Of a DNA stretch of 64,000 nucleotides, positions 52,556 to 62,223 are shown piece after piece; position 1 is the stretch's first letter; each line of letters opens with the position of its first letter. The stretch covers positions 2,604,001 to 2,668,000 of the forward strand of contig NC_013892.1 in the NCBI RefSeq assembly GCF_000027225.1, read 5' to 3'. This DNA comes from Xenorhabdus bovienii SS-2004 (GTDB lineage: Bacteria; Pseudomonadota; Gammaproteobacteria; Enterobacterales; Enterobacteriaceae). The position numbers and the translations under genes were made by a program. The notes under the pieces were generated by a model. That model saw only the letters and a list, made by a program, of their open reading frames with translations. It was not told the DNA's origin and did no database searches.

Positions 52556-55500
52556 AACTCTCTCCCTTTAACTCAATGAGCTGACCATTTTTCATTGTGA
52601 TCAGAACATCTGCTTCCGAAAAATATTCGTCATCATGGGTCACGACAAACACGATACGATTCTGGGCTTTCAACATAGGAAGCCATTCCTTGTAAAATCG
52701 GGCCTTAGAACGAGGGTCCTGATCCGCCGCCCATTCGTCCAGAACGACCAGAGGGCTGGGATCGGCCAACAGCATGGCCAACGAAAGACGTTTGCGCTGA
52801 CCCGTTGATAATTTGATGTTGTCGAAAGCACCATCACTCAGAAGTGTTGCTTTTTGCGTCAATCCCAACAACGCGATGTTCTGGTTGACAGCCTCCCGCA
52901 ACGGCAATAACGCAGGGTCATAAACCCGTTTGAATAACCAATTGTCGCTGAAGATCGCCCGTGTTTGTTCCAGCAACTGATGCTGGGAAGCCTCTTCACC
53001 ATTTATCCTGACCGTTCCCCGCTCAGGTGCGTACAAACCCGCCAGAATCATAGCCAGCGTACTCTTACCGGAGCCATTGCCACCGGTCAGAAAATAGCTT
53101 TTTCCACTTTCTGCTTTCAATGAAATTGGCCCTACACCGAAGCACTCTCCTCCCGTCGCCGGATAGTGAAAATACACCGCAGACAGTTCGAGCGTTTTCA
53201 CATCCTGAATTTTCGGCATCACCTCCGCCGGAGAATCGGCCTGAATTGACTGACTGAACATCACCATATTATTCATCAGGCTTTTCAGCCTGATGAGTTC
53301 AGGCATGGCCGACATTACCGCGTTAAGCGGCCCGATGAGGTACAGCAGAATGATCAGATATTCTTTCGATACATTACCGTCAAAATGGGGGATCAGGAGC
53401 GGGAACATCAACGCCACCGCAACCAGTAAAATGGTGAGCAATGACTCTCCGATAAAGAAGGCATTTAAAAAGCCGAGATCGTACTGAATCCTCAATGCCT
53501 TAAAACGATCCGACACGCCCTGAGCATGGCGATAGAAACTGCGTTTTACCGCTTCACGCCGCAGTCCTTTATAGCCTTTCTGCAAATCCTCCACGGTATC
53601 CATAAATTCGCTACGGGTACTTAATGCTTGAGGCATAATGCGATTGGCTCGTTCAGAAATGCAGTAATAAAGCACGATCATGGGCAAAGCGCAGGCCAAC
53701 AGCACAGAAGTGGCTACAGGTGACTTAAACACCATCAAATAAGTGAACAAAAAGATGATCGTCAGTAAGTTGGCAAAGAAAGGCACGAAAGCCAGAACGC
53801 TTTTCGCTAATTCTTGCGAATTTTCCCCAACGACGGACTGTATTTTCCCCGAAGATAGCTGTTCGATGTTTTTGTAATCCGACGCCAGCAGTTTCCGGAT
53901 GATCTCCATCCGCCAGCCCTGCACGAAGGCATGTCCAAAGCGCATGATCTGCTGTTCAGCTGCTTTACGGGCGGAAATGTAGAAGTAAATACAGCTGAAC
54001 AGCAGAATAGCACTGTACAGAAAATACGCAGGCGGGCTATCAATAGCCTGAATGATGAATAAAACCAATGCGGAATTGAGCAGCCCGGAAATGACCGTCA
54101 GACCGACGACTTTCGCAATCATCAACGAGGAAAAAGTCTTGCTGGTATATCTGCCGCTGCGCTGCGTCAGCAGAAAAAAGAACAGGCTGACCGCGTTGAC
54201 CAAGAACAGCAGCCCCACGGCAGCCACGGGCAGGCTTAACGGCCCCCAAACCCGCAGATTTGTCCAGCTTAACCCCAACAATAACGGCGGTGTAATCGCC
54301 AGCACGGACACAAGAGCCACGTTCTGCACGATAAGCCGACTGAGAAAAGCGCGCCAGACCGGTTTTTCAGCGATGCTTTCTGCGGATCGGACAAAACTCT
54401 CTTGTATGATCGCCGTCTCCACACGACTCGCCAGAACACTTGCTCCATCGCGACCGCCTTTATCCCTGTTCTCCCTTTTATACATAACCGCCACGAAAAG
54501 CAGTATCCCACCCAGCCAGAAAATCACAGCCGCCACCGTGGAAATCCAGTCCCCATCATCAACGGGGAAATTTTCCGGCAAACCTTTCGCAGAAGCACCA
54601 CGCAGGTGTTCGAATATTGCCTGCCCTAATTGAATCACTTGGGGGCTGTTGCTGTTACCTAACAGGGAAACAGCCACGCCAGCTTTCGGATCAAACGCGA
54701 CATAGGCTGTGGCATTGGGGTTCTGACCCGGATGACTCCAGCTCGTGGTTATATCGGTTTTCACATCCCAACCATAAGCGTACCCCGCGTCACCATTGCC
54801 ACCGTAAGGGCGCTTTGCCTGCTCCAGTGCCGCGTATAACGCAGACCGCTGTTCATCGCCATCACCTTTGTTGTTACTTAAAGGCTGCCGGTGCAGTAAG
54901 AACTGTAACCAAATACCCATATCCTGCGGAGTACTGAACACATAACCTGCGGGTGTATTTTGCAGATAGCGGGGCGCATCATACGGCCGAGCGCGGGTAA
55001 AACTGATTTTATACCCCGGAATACGCGCAGATGCAGCGGCACTCCCCTCTACCGACCGGTCGCCCTCTACCGTTGTATTCTTCATTCCTAAAGGCAGAAA
55101 GATTTTTTCCCGCATCAGGGTTGCGAACGATTTCCCCGTCGCCCGTTCAGCCGCCAGACCCAACAGGCTGTAATTCAGCGTAGCGTATTCCTCTTTAGCA
55201 CCGACGGGATAGGCCAGCGGAATTTTTTGCAGCAATACCGGCAGTTTCGCCAGAGCATCAGGTGCATCATAGGGTTGCAGCAAATCGATTGTGTCGCCTG
55301 AAATACCGCTGGTATGGAACAGCAGGTTTTTAAGTAGCACGGCGGAGTAGCCCATTTCTGGATGTTCCGCCAGCTCGGGTATCCATCGTGTAATCGCGTC
55401 CTGCTGGTTGAGTACACCTTCCTGTTCCAGCAGCGCAATCAGTAATCCAGTGAAAGCTTTGGAACTGGAAGCGAGTTCGAATGTCCCTGCCTCTTCCTTG

Positions 55501-55733
55501 CCCAGTCGCCATGTACGGACTTTATCGCCGACGATGACACTCAGTCCGCCAGTGGGAACTTGCTCAATATCCCAACGACGGCTCAACTCACTGACTATCT
55601 GCTCCAGATCAGAATCTTGCTTCTGGCTGATAATCTGTTTCTGGTCAATCGTGTCAGCGAACACACTTCCCACCAGCGCGAGATAGATGGCGACTAAAAA
55701 AATGCCTATGCGGATCAATCCAGTATTATTCAT
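52548..55733 (-). CDS. Prodrug-activating serine peptidase fused to ABC exporter (XcnG/ZmaM type)
   Basis: The start MNNTGLIRIGIFLVAIYLAL (ATG 55731-55733, overlapping the PKS stop) gives a signal peptide ending near FAD and 1061 residues. A class C beta-lactamase-like peptidase domain follows, with the S-x-x-K motif ASSSKAF, the Y-x-N motif YATLNYS and a late HPGQNPNATA. Then come one anchor helix, a six-helix ABC membrane region and an ATPase with Walker A TGGNGSGKS, signature LSTGQRKRLS, Walker B LVVLDEWAADQD and His TH. This peptidase-ABC fusion is the XcnG/ZmaM type. Those proteins export an acyl-D-Asn-capped precursor and cleave the cap in the periplasm, as ClbP does for colibactin. Confidence 0.9.
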   Translation of the reverse strand: MNNTGLIRIGIFLVAIYLALVGSVFADTIDQKQIISQKQDSDLEQIVSELSRRWDIEQVPTGGLSVIVGDKVRTWRLGKEEAGTFELASSSKAFTGLLIALLEQEGVLNQQDAITRWIPELAEHPEMGYSAVLLKNLLFHTSGISGDTIDLLQPYDAPDALAKLPVLLQKIPLAYPVGAKEEYATLNYSLLGLAAERATGKSFATLMREKIFLPLGMKNTTVEGDRSVEGSAAASARIPGYKISFTRARPYDAPRYLQNTPAGYVFSTPQDMGIWLQFLLHRQPLSNNKGDGDEQRSALYAALEQAKRPYGGNGDAGYAYGWDVKTDITTSWSHPGQNPNATAYVAFDPKAGVAVSLLGNSNSPQVIQLGQAIFEHLRGASAKGLPENFPVDDGDWISTVAAVIFWLGGILLFVAVMYKRENRDKGGRDGASVLASRVETAIIQESFVRSAESIAEKPVWRAFLSRLIVQNVALVSVLAITPPLLLGLSWTNLRVWGPLSLPVAAVGLLFLVNAVSLFFFLLTQRSGRYTSKTFSSLMIAKVVGLTVISGLLNSALVLFIIQAIDSPPAYFLYSAILLFSCIYFYISARKAAEQQIMRFGHAFVQGWRMEIIRKLLASDYKNIEQLSSGKIQSVVGENSQELAKSVLAFVPFFANLLTIIFLFTYLMVFKSPVATSVLLACALPMIVLYYCISERANRIMPQALSTRSEFMDTVEDLQKGYKGLRREAVKRSFYRHAQGVSDRFKALRIQYDLGFLNAFFIGESLLTILLVAVALMFPLLIPHFDGNVSKEYLIILLYLIGPLNAVMSAMPELIRLKSLMNNMVMFSQSIQADSPAEVMPKIQDVKTLELSAVYFHYPATGGECFGVGPISLKAESGKSYFLTGGNGSGKSTLAMILAGLYAPERGTVRINGEEASQHQLLEQTRAIFSDNWLFKRVYDPALLPLREAVNQNIALLGLTQKATLLSDGAFDNIKLSTGQRKRLSLAMLLADPSPLVVLDEWAADQDPRSKARFYKEWLPMLKAQNRIVFVVTHDDEYFSEADVLITMKNGQLIELKGESYA

Positions 55734-58700
55734 TGTCTTCACTCCCCTGACTGGATCTTTCCTGACCGGACACAACGCCGCGTAATTTGCGTCGAGCCTG
55801 CAACGTGCGACGTTTATCTCCCAGTTCTTGTTGCGGCATCTGCGGTTCTTCTGCAACGGATTGTTCCGGTGCCAGTTCTTTGCTCAATTCCCGCAAAGAA
55901 GCAGCCTTAAACAACAGCGCTACCGGTATATCCCGTTCCAGCCGTTGTTCCAGTTTTTTGGCGAATTGAATAAGATCCAGCGAGGTTGCCCCCAAAGAGA
56001 AGAAACTGGCGTCCACGTCCAGATCGTCAACACCCAGAAATCCTTCCAGAATAGTACGCATGGCCTGCAATAAATCATCCGCATTTGCGCCCTTAAGCGA
56101 TCCGTCTGCGTCTCCATCGATGGCGGCTGGTACATTCCGCGTTGAGCCAGAACTGAACAGCATTTGCTGAGTATGTCGTTGCTTTTCTAACACTGAGCCG
56201 ATGGGAAGTTTAGAAACAGCGATATAAGGCAATTTGGTTTGACCGACAAGTGCTGCCATCGCCACCGCTATCTGCGTTCCTTCCAAATTGGATAATCCCT
56301 CTGCTTTCAGCTTTTCTACGAAGCTGAGTGTTTTGCTGCGTTCTTCCATCGCGATGACAATCTTGCCGATATGCCGCCCCTGAGCCATGAACTGAAATGC
56401 TTCAGTGATCTCTTTGGCGGGATAAACTTTTGTCGGCAAAGGCTTAAGGATTTCGTCCTCCAACAGTGCTGCGACCTCAGCCCAAGCCTCCTGATAGGCG
56501 GGATGTTCGGCGCCCGCCTGCACCGCGTGGAAGCTGCCGCCTTCCGCAAAAATTGACAGCCCCAGTGACCAGTTTTGCAGGATATCCCGTAAACCAAGCT
56601 CCAGAAACCGGCCTTGCGGCGCCAATAAAGAGAGGCTTTCTTCCAGCAGTTCTCCTGCCAGCGCATTGAGGATCACATCGAAAGGTCGCTCACCCAGATC
56701 ACGGCGGAAACTATCGCCGAATTCCCGCGTTCTGGAGTTTGCTACGCCTTGTGCGCCCATTTCTCTGAGCAATCGACGTTTTTCTTCACTGCCCGCTGTC
56801 ACCCAAACTTCCGCGCCTAAATACAGGGCAATCTGCATCGCCGCCATGCCGACACCCCCCGCTGCGGAATGAATCAAGATGCGTTCACCCTTTTTCAAAT
56901 TGGCCGCGTGTTTCAAAGCAATCCATGCAGTGGTAAAAGCCACCGGAATCCCCGCAGCCTGTTGAAAGCCAAGTGTCTGTGGAATAGGTGCGACAACACG
57001 CTGCGGCATAATAACGTGTTCAGCCAGACAGCTATGTCCCGCACACATCACGCGATCACCAACGCGGATACCGTTAACCTGCCGCCCAACACGGGTGACA
57101 ATCCCTGCCGCCTCCTGACCAAAAGTCATGGTCGGGTCGGCAGGAGCCGGCAATACGCCGAGCGCAATCAACACATCCTTAAAATTCAGCCCCGCCGCCT
57201 TAACCTGAATTTCTACCTCCAGCGGGCCAGGCTCTTTGCGTGTTTCGGATTGTGAGCGAAAAGAAAAATCGACGCTTCCGGCTTCTCTGGCATTCAAACG
57301 CATGACGGTGTGTTGCAAAGCAGCGGACGCATCAACCAGTAACAAATCACTGATTGTCACTAACAGGTTGTCTTCCTCAGAATAAATATTCACCTGCAAC
57401 AACTTGTTGGCACCCAGATCCTGAATTTGGACGTGGCTTTTCACTCTGTCACCCATAGGCGCGAATTGAGTGAAAGCCCCTATCGAGACAGGCGCAAACT
57501 GTCCATCTTCGTGTTCTGGAGAGGCAATGAGGGTTGCCGTGTCCAACAACGCGACGTGAAGACCGGATGTTTCTGCTTCACCCCGATAGGCAGAGGGGAG
57601 CTGTAACAGATTCAACACTTCATTGACTCCGGTCTGGTCAACGGCGATCACATTTCGCCAGCGGGGACCGAATGTCAGCGCGCCTTTCGGGCTGACGCCG
57701 ATGTTATCTTTGGCGCTAAACAGGTTCAGGAACGGTGGCTGGGAAGGAAGGGTTTTTAAGGAAACGGTTTCGCCAGAACGTGCAGTATGGCCGTCACGGT
57801 ATTTAATTTTACCGCTGGCATGTTTAAGCCAGATCTCAGGGGAAAACTTGCCATTGCCGGAAAATAGCTCAAAAGAGTTCAAGTCGTCCGCAAAGATCAC
57901 GGCGACATCAAGCTCCGCGTCGTTAGCCACTACCAACGGCCTTTCAATGGCGATCTCCTGTAATGAGAATGCCTCTGCCGCCACCGTTCGCCACTCAATC
58001 AACGCATGATGTACCAGAACCACCATTCCCATCGCGGGCATCACGGCAGTCTCTGTATCAATACGGTGCTCGTCAAGCCACCAGTCGTCCTTGGCACACA
58101 GCCGACGTCGCCAGATTGGGGCGTCGGGCGCCGTGTCCTGTGCCGGATTTTTAAGTGCACGATCCAATTGTTGTGCGGAGCGGGTTGCCATCCCTGATTC
58201 AGCCCAATCATCCCAGGCAATCGCCAGCGCTTTGCCGCCTTTGCTGCGGATTTGATCCGCGTAGGCTTCCAGACCGGCATTGGCGGCAACATAAGCGATT
58301 TGGCCGATCTTTTCCTTGGGCAGCAAATTACCCAGACTGGAAAACAACAACAGCGCCGGATTGCCAAGCCTACTCAGGTTATCGCAGAGGAAGCGGGTTC
58401 CCGTCACTTTAGGAGCCAGCGTTGCAATGGATTCCGCCTCAGAACGCATCTGCAACATCGCGCCCTCTCCGCGACCGGCGGTATGGAACACGTAATCGAT
58501 CCCCTCCCCCCGCGCGACCATTTGGAATACGGGAGCAAAAGCCTGCGCCAGAGATTCACCATCGCCCAAATCCGCCTGCAACAACTCTATCCGGCTTCCC
58601 TTAGCCTCAAGGCTCAGCACCCAGCGCAAAAATTCTGCGTGGGAACCGTTGCTTTCAATCTCCGTCAGCCAATCCCGCTTTTTCGGCAGAGATTTCCGCA

Positions 58701-61700
58701 CCAACAATAAGAGATTACAATGATAAACCTGCGCTAAATGTTCGGCGATAGCCGCGCCCATGCCGCCATTGGCACCAGTAACAAGCACCCAACTGTTGCG
58801 GCTGATGTCCGGCAGTGGGTGCGTCAATGGCTGTTTTTGCACTTGCGACGTCACGCTCCGCTGCCAAAAATCGTTCCGACGGAAACAGTAGAATTGACCG
58901 CCATGCCAGTCCTGATTTATCCAGGGCTGTAATCCACGGGCAACGTTCTCTACTTCCGAATTCTCTAAATCCACACAGAGGGCGGTAATGTTGGGGTATT
59001 CTTCCGGCAGGATCAGCAGCGACCCCAGAAGCTGGTTTTTTTCTGCATTCAGCGTCTCCGAACCACTCCATGCCGCCATTTCGGTTGTGGGGAAGAACAA
59101 CCGTATTTTCGGTGCAAAACGCTGAGTTGCGCTCCATCTCGCCAGAACAGTCGGCAGCCAGAACGCCCAGAACTGCGCCTGCCGAGTGTCCAGATCATCC
59201 AGTAATCCGGTAACAATAATATCCATAGCGGCGGACACTGCCAGCCCTTGCTGCAACAGCCAACTTTCCAGCTCGGCATAAAGGTTGGCATCGCTGCCCC
59301 GCCAGTTCGCACACTCAATAAACGTCAGTTGACGGTTATTCAGTGCCAGCGTTTCAGCCAGACGACGTTCTCTTTCCTGAACCTGTGGGCAGATTATCCA
59401 GGTTGTCGGCGTATCCCCTGATTGGGCAGCGTTCTCCGGCGTGGATGGGTTGATTTTTTCCCACTCCAGCCCGTAATAATGCGAGCCGAAAAACAGAGAT
59501 GATATTGCCTGAGCCGCTTTTGTGATCGCTTGTGGCAGACAAACCCGACGTTCAAAAGCGTGGCCGGGCAGGTGCGTTTTCGTTATGGTACGTTCGATGG
59601 ATGTCTGCGGATGAATTCTGTTCCACTCAATGCCACCGCCCTGTATCCAGACCCTGGCAATGAACTGCAACGTTGAATTCACCTCGTGATCCGCGCCGCC
59701 CGAGCCTAAAGTCGGAACCCATCTCTCCCCATTCAGATGCAGCCATTTACGCGTGTGCTGCAACAAATCCATGCCAACCCCTATTTGCGCGAAGAGTGAC
59801 GCGGGATGTTCCTGAGCCATCTGCTTTAAAGCAGCACCCAATTGCACAGGGGACAGCATTTGATTGACCCAATATTGCGGGTCACGCATCTCATCCGCTT
59901 CAATTTTCCGTCCCAAAGCGGTTGAATAAACAGCACACTGCGCGGGTTGCAGATCATAACTTTTCAGCAGCTCACCAAACGCTTTCGCCGCTGGCTCAAT
60001 CATTGGTGTATGGAAGGCGTGGGATACCGCCACCCGCTTGAAAGCAAAGCCGTGCTGCGTCAGCCAGTTCTCTGCGTCTGCGACCAATCCTTCCTCTGTC
60101 GCCAGTGTCCACGTTCCCGGGCTGAGTTCTGATATGCACCAAAGCATCGCCGGAAAATCACCGTCAAAGTCTTCCTTGCTATTTTTGCTTTTGCGACTGG
60201 CGGCAAAAACCGCGCCTTTTGGCATGGAATCCATTAATTCCGCCCGTGCGACCACCAGCTCCATTCCTTCTTCGATGCTGAACACACCGGCGATAGCTGC
60301 CGCAGCGAATTCTCCCAGACTAAACCCTAACAAGGCCGTAGGCTTACAGCCAAGCCTCTGTAGCCAAACACCCAATGCCGCCTGAACTGCATATAAAATG
60401 GGCTGGAGATAAAGAGTTGACAGTTGTTCAGGTCGCTTAATGCTGTCAATTAATGTCTGTTTATCAATCAATACCGCTTTTTGAACAGATAACAGTGCTG
60501 CGGCTTTATCTAACAACCCCAGATAAATGTCACCGAACTCCGGATATTCCGCCGCCAGACGCAGACCCATTGCCGGCGATTGCGAACCCTGCCCCGGAAA
60601 CAGCCAAATTAACTCCGCCATTGACGCATAAGCGCCATCCATCAGCGTCCAGTTATCAAGCTGCTGTTTCCAGTCATCGCGATGGTTGGCAACAAAAGCA
60701 GCACGACAAGGATATTCGGTTCGGTTTTCCTGTAGCTGCCGGGCGATCACTTCAAGGCTTGATGTTTCCTCTTCGGCGAATCCCTGATTAATCAGGCTGA
60801 GGTGGATGGAATAAGACTCTGCCAATCGCGCCAGCGCACTGGGAGATTTAGCCGAGAGTGGCAGTATTTGTGCGGATTTCCGGTGAGAAGCGTCTTTATC
60901 GACGGTTTCCGGCGGCTGTTCAAGCAAAACGTGAACATTGGTGCCGCCTATGCCGAATGAACTGACGCCGGCACGTCGGATCGCCTGCTTTGCCGGCCAG
61001 TCGGTGATTTGAGTGGGTACCCAGAAGGGGGTATTGTCCAGATCCAGATGGGGATTCGGTTTATTGAAATGTAACGAAGGCGGAATTTTACCAAAACGGA
61101 CGCTTAAAGCGGCTTTTATCAGCCCGGCAATACCGGCGGCGGCATCCAGATGCCCCATATTGGATTTGACACTCCCCACGGCGCAGCGGAATTGTTGCAG
61201 TTCGTCCGGAGAGAGCAGTTCCCGCGCAACATTATTCAGCGCCTGAATTTCTATCGGGTCGCCAAGGACGGTAGCCGTGCCGTGTGCTTCGATCATGCCC
61301 AGACTCGAAAACGGAATATCCGCCAGCCGATAAACTTGTGAGATAACTTCTGCCTGCCCCTGCACACTGGGAGCCTCAAAGCTCACTTTTCTATCGCCGT
61401 CATTGTTCATGCCAGATTCGACGATAACGGCATGAATGGGGTCACCGTCCGCGAGTGCGTCTTCCAGCAATTTTAACAACACGACTGCCACGCCGTTGCC
61501 GTTCACCGTCCCTTTCCCGTCATCAGAGAACGTTTTGCAGTGCCCGTCCGGCGACAGGATCATCCCATCCTGATGTAAATAACCGCCTGCCACCGGATCA
61601 GTGATACATGCGCCCCCCGCCAGCGCCATTTCGCACTCACCCGCCAAAAGCGCCTTGCAAGCCAGATGGACAGCGGATAATGACGTCGAACAGGCGGATT

Positions 61701-62223
61701 GTACGTGCACCGCCGGGCCATTCAATTTCATGCGATAAGCGATTTGCGCAGCGAACGAAGCCGGATCGTTATAGTTGCCGACATCGAACATTTCTGAGAT
61801 ATCCTGACTAGCGCCCGCAAATTGCTCCAGTCGTGCCAGATTCAACGTGGAACCGATAAACACTCCCGCCTTTAACATCGACTCGCCAACAGGCAAACCT
61901 GCATCAAGAAAAGCGTTGAAACTGACTTCGTGCAATACCCGCAGTTGCGGATCCATTTTCCGCGCTTCCCGCTGCGAGTAGCCGAAAAATTCATAATCAA
62001 AACACTCAGCATCCTCAAGGGAGGCTTTGGCAGGGACGTAATTGGGAAGATCGATAATCTCAGACGGCGCACCGGCAGCTAAGAGTTCTTCCCGCGAAAA
62101 AAATGACACAAGTTCGTGTCCCGCCAATAGATTGCGCCAAAAACTTTGCCAGTCGGGACTTTGGGGAAACCGGCAAGAAATGCCAATAATAGCGACTTCA
62201 CTACCCGTATATTCACGCTTCAT
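55726..62223 (-). CDS. Fully reducing type I PKS module, KS-AT-KR-DH-ER-ACP
   Basis: The 2165-residue protein has KS (Cys178 in VQSACSTSL, His314 in EAHGTATVL, His358 in SNMGHLDAAAG) and AT (GFSLGE, Ser635; VSHAFHTP, malonyl-type HAFH). KR follows (TGANGGMG at 1149-1156, SSLGNLL, Tyr1311 in AYVAANA), then DH (DEHRIDTETAVMP, His1386, with T in place of the usual G; FGPRWRNV), ER (AAGGVGMAAMQIAL near 1800) and ACP (SLGATSLDLIQF near 2090). Together these would add and fully reduce one two-carbon unit. The usual order is DH-ER-KR. Here KR comes first. The start overlaps the upstream NRPS stop (ATGA). Confidence 0.9.
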   Translation of the reverse strand: MKREYTGSEVAIIGISCRFPQSPDWQSFWRNLLAGHELVSFFSREELLAAGAPSEIIDLPNYVPAKASLEDAECFDYEFFGYSQREARKMDPQLRVLHEVSFNAFLDAGLPVGESMLKAGVFIGSTLNLARLEQFAGASQDISEMFDVGNYNDPASFAAQIAYRMKLNGPAVHVQSACSTSLSAVHLACKALLAGECEMALAGGACITDPVAGGYLHQDGMILSPDGHCKTFSDDGKGTVNGNGVAVVLLKLLEDALADGDPIHAVIVESGMNNDGDRKVSFEAPSVQGQAEVISQVYRLADIPFSSLGMIEAHGTATVLGDPIEIQALNNVARELLSPDELQQFRCAVGSVKSNMGHLDAAAGIAGLIKAALSVRFGKIPPSLHFNKPNPHLDLDNTPFWVPTQITDWPAKQAIRRAGVSSFGIGGTNVHVLLEQPPETVDKDASHRKSAQILPLSAKSPSALARLAESYSIHLSLINQGFAEEETSSLEVIARQLQENRTEYPCRAAFVANHRDDWKQQLDNWTLMDGAYASMAELIWLFPGQGSQSPAMGLRLAAEYPEFGDIYLGLLDKAAALLSVQKAVLIDKQTLIDSIKRPEQLSTLYLQPILYAVQAALGVWLQRLGCKPTALLGFSLGEFAAAAIAGVFSIEEGMELVVARAELMDSMPKGAVFAASRKSKNSKEDFDGDFPAMLWCISELSPGTWTLATEEGLVADAENWLTQHGFAFKRVAVSHAFHTPMIEPAAKAFGELLKSYDLQPAQCAVYSTALGRKIEADEMRDPQYWVNQMLSPVQLGAALKQMAQEHPASLFAQIGVGMDLLQHTRKWLHLNGERWVPTLGSGGADHEVNSTLQFIARVWIQGGGIEWNRIHPQTSIERTITKTHLPGHAFERRVCLPQAITKAAQAISSLFFGSHYYGLEWEKINPSTPENAAQSGDTPTTWIICPQVQERERRLAETLALNNRQLTFIECANWRGSDANLYAELESWLLQQGLAVSAAMDIIVTGLLDDLDTRQAQFWAFWLPTVLARWSATQRFAPKIRLFFPTTEMAAWSGSETLNAEKNQLLGSLLILPEEYPNITALCVDLENSEVENVARGLQPWINQDWHGGQFYCFRRNDFWQRSVTSQVQKQPLTHPLPDISRNSWVLVTGANGGMGAAIAEHLAQVYHCNLLLLVRKSLPKKRDWLTEIESNGSHAEFLRWVLSLEAKGSRIELLQADLGDGESLAQAFAPVFQMVARGEGIDYVFHTAGRGEGAMLQMRSEAESIATLAPKVTGTRFLCDNLSRLGNPALLLFSSLGNLLPKEKIGQIAYVAANAGLEAYADQIRSKGGKALAIAWDDWAESGMATRSAQQLDRALKNPAQDTAPDAPIWRRRLCAKDDWWLDEHRIDTETAVMPAMGMVVLVHHALIEWRTVAAEAFSLQEIAIERPLVVANDAELDVAVIFADDLNSFELFSGNGKFSPEIWLKHASGKIKYRDGHTARSGETVSLKTLPSQPPFLNLFSAKDNIGVSPKGALTFGPRWRNVIAVDQTGVNEVLNLLQLPSAYRGEAETSGLHVALLDTATLIASPEHEDGQFAPVSIGAFTQFAPMGDRVKSHVQIQDLGANKLLQVNIYSEEDNLLVTISDLLLVDASAALQHTVMRLNAREAGSVDFSFRSQSETRKEPGPLEVEIQVKAAGLNFKDVLIALGVLPAPADPTMTFGQEAAGIVTRVGRQVNGIRVGDRVMCAGHSCLAEHVIMPQRVVAPIPQTLGFQQAAGIPVAFTTAWIALKHAANLKKGERILIHSAAGGVGMAAMQIALYLGAEVWVTAGSEEKRRLLREMGAQGVANSRTREFGDSFRRDLGERPFDVILNALAGELLEESLSLLAPQGRFLELGLRDILQNWSLGLSIFAEGGSFHAVQAGAEHPAYQEAWAEVAALLEDEILKPLPTKVYPAKEITEAFQFMAQGRHIGKIVIAMEERSKTLSFVEKLKAEGLSNLEGTQIAVAMAALVGQTKLPYIAVSKLPIGSVLEKQRHTQQMLFSSGSTRNVPAAIDGDADGSLKGANADDLLQAMRTILEGFLGVDDLDVDASFFSLGATSLDLIQFAKKLEQRLERDIPVALLFKAASLRELSKELAPEQSVAEEPQMPQQELGDKRRTLQARRKLRGVVSGQERSSQGSEDNE

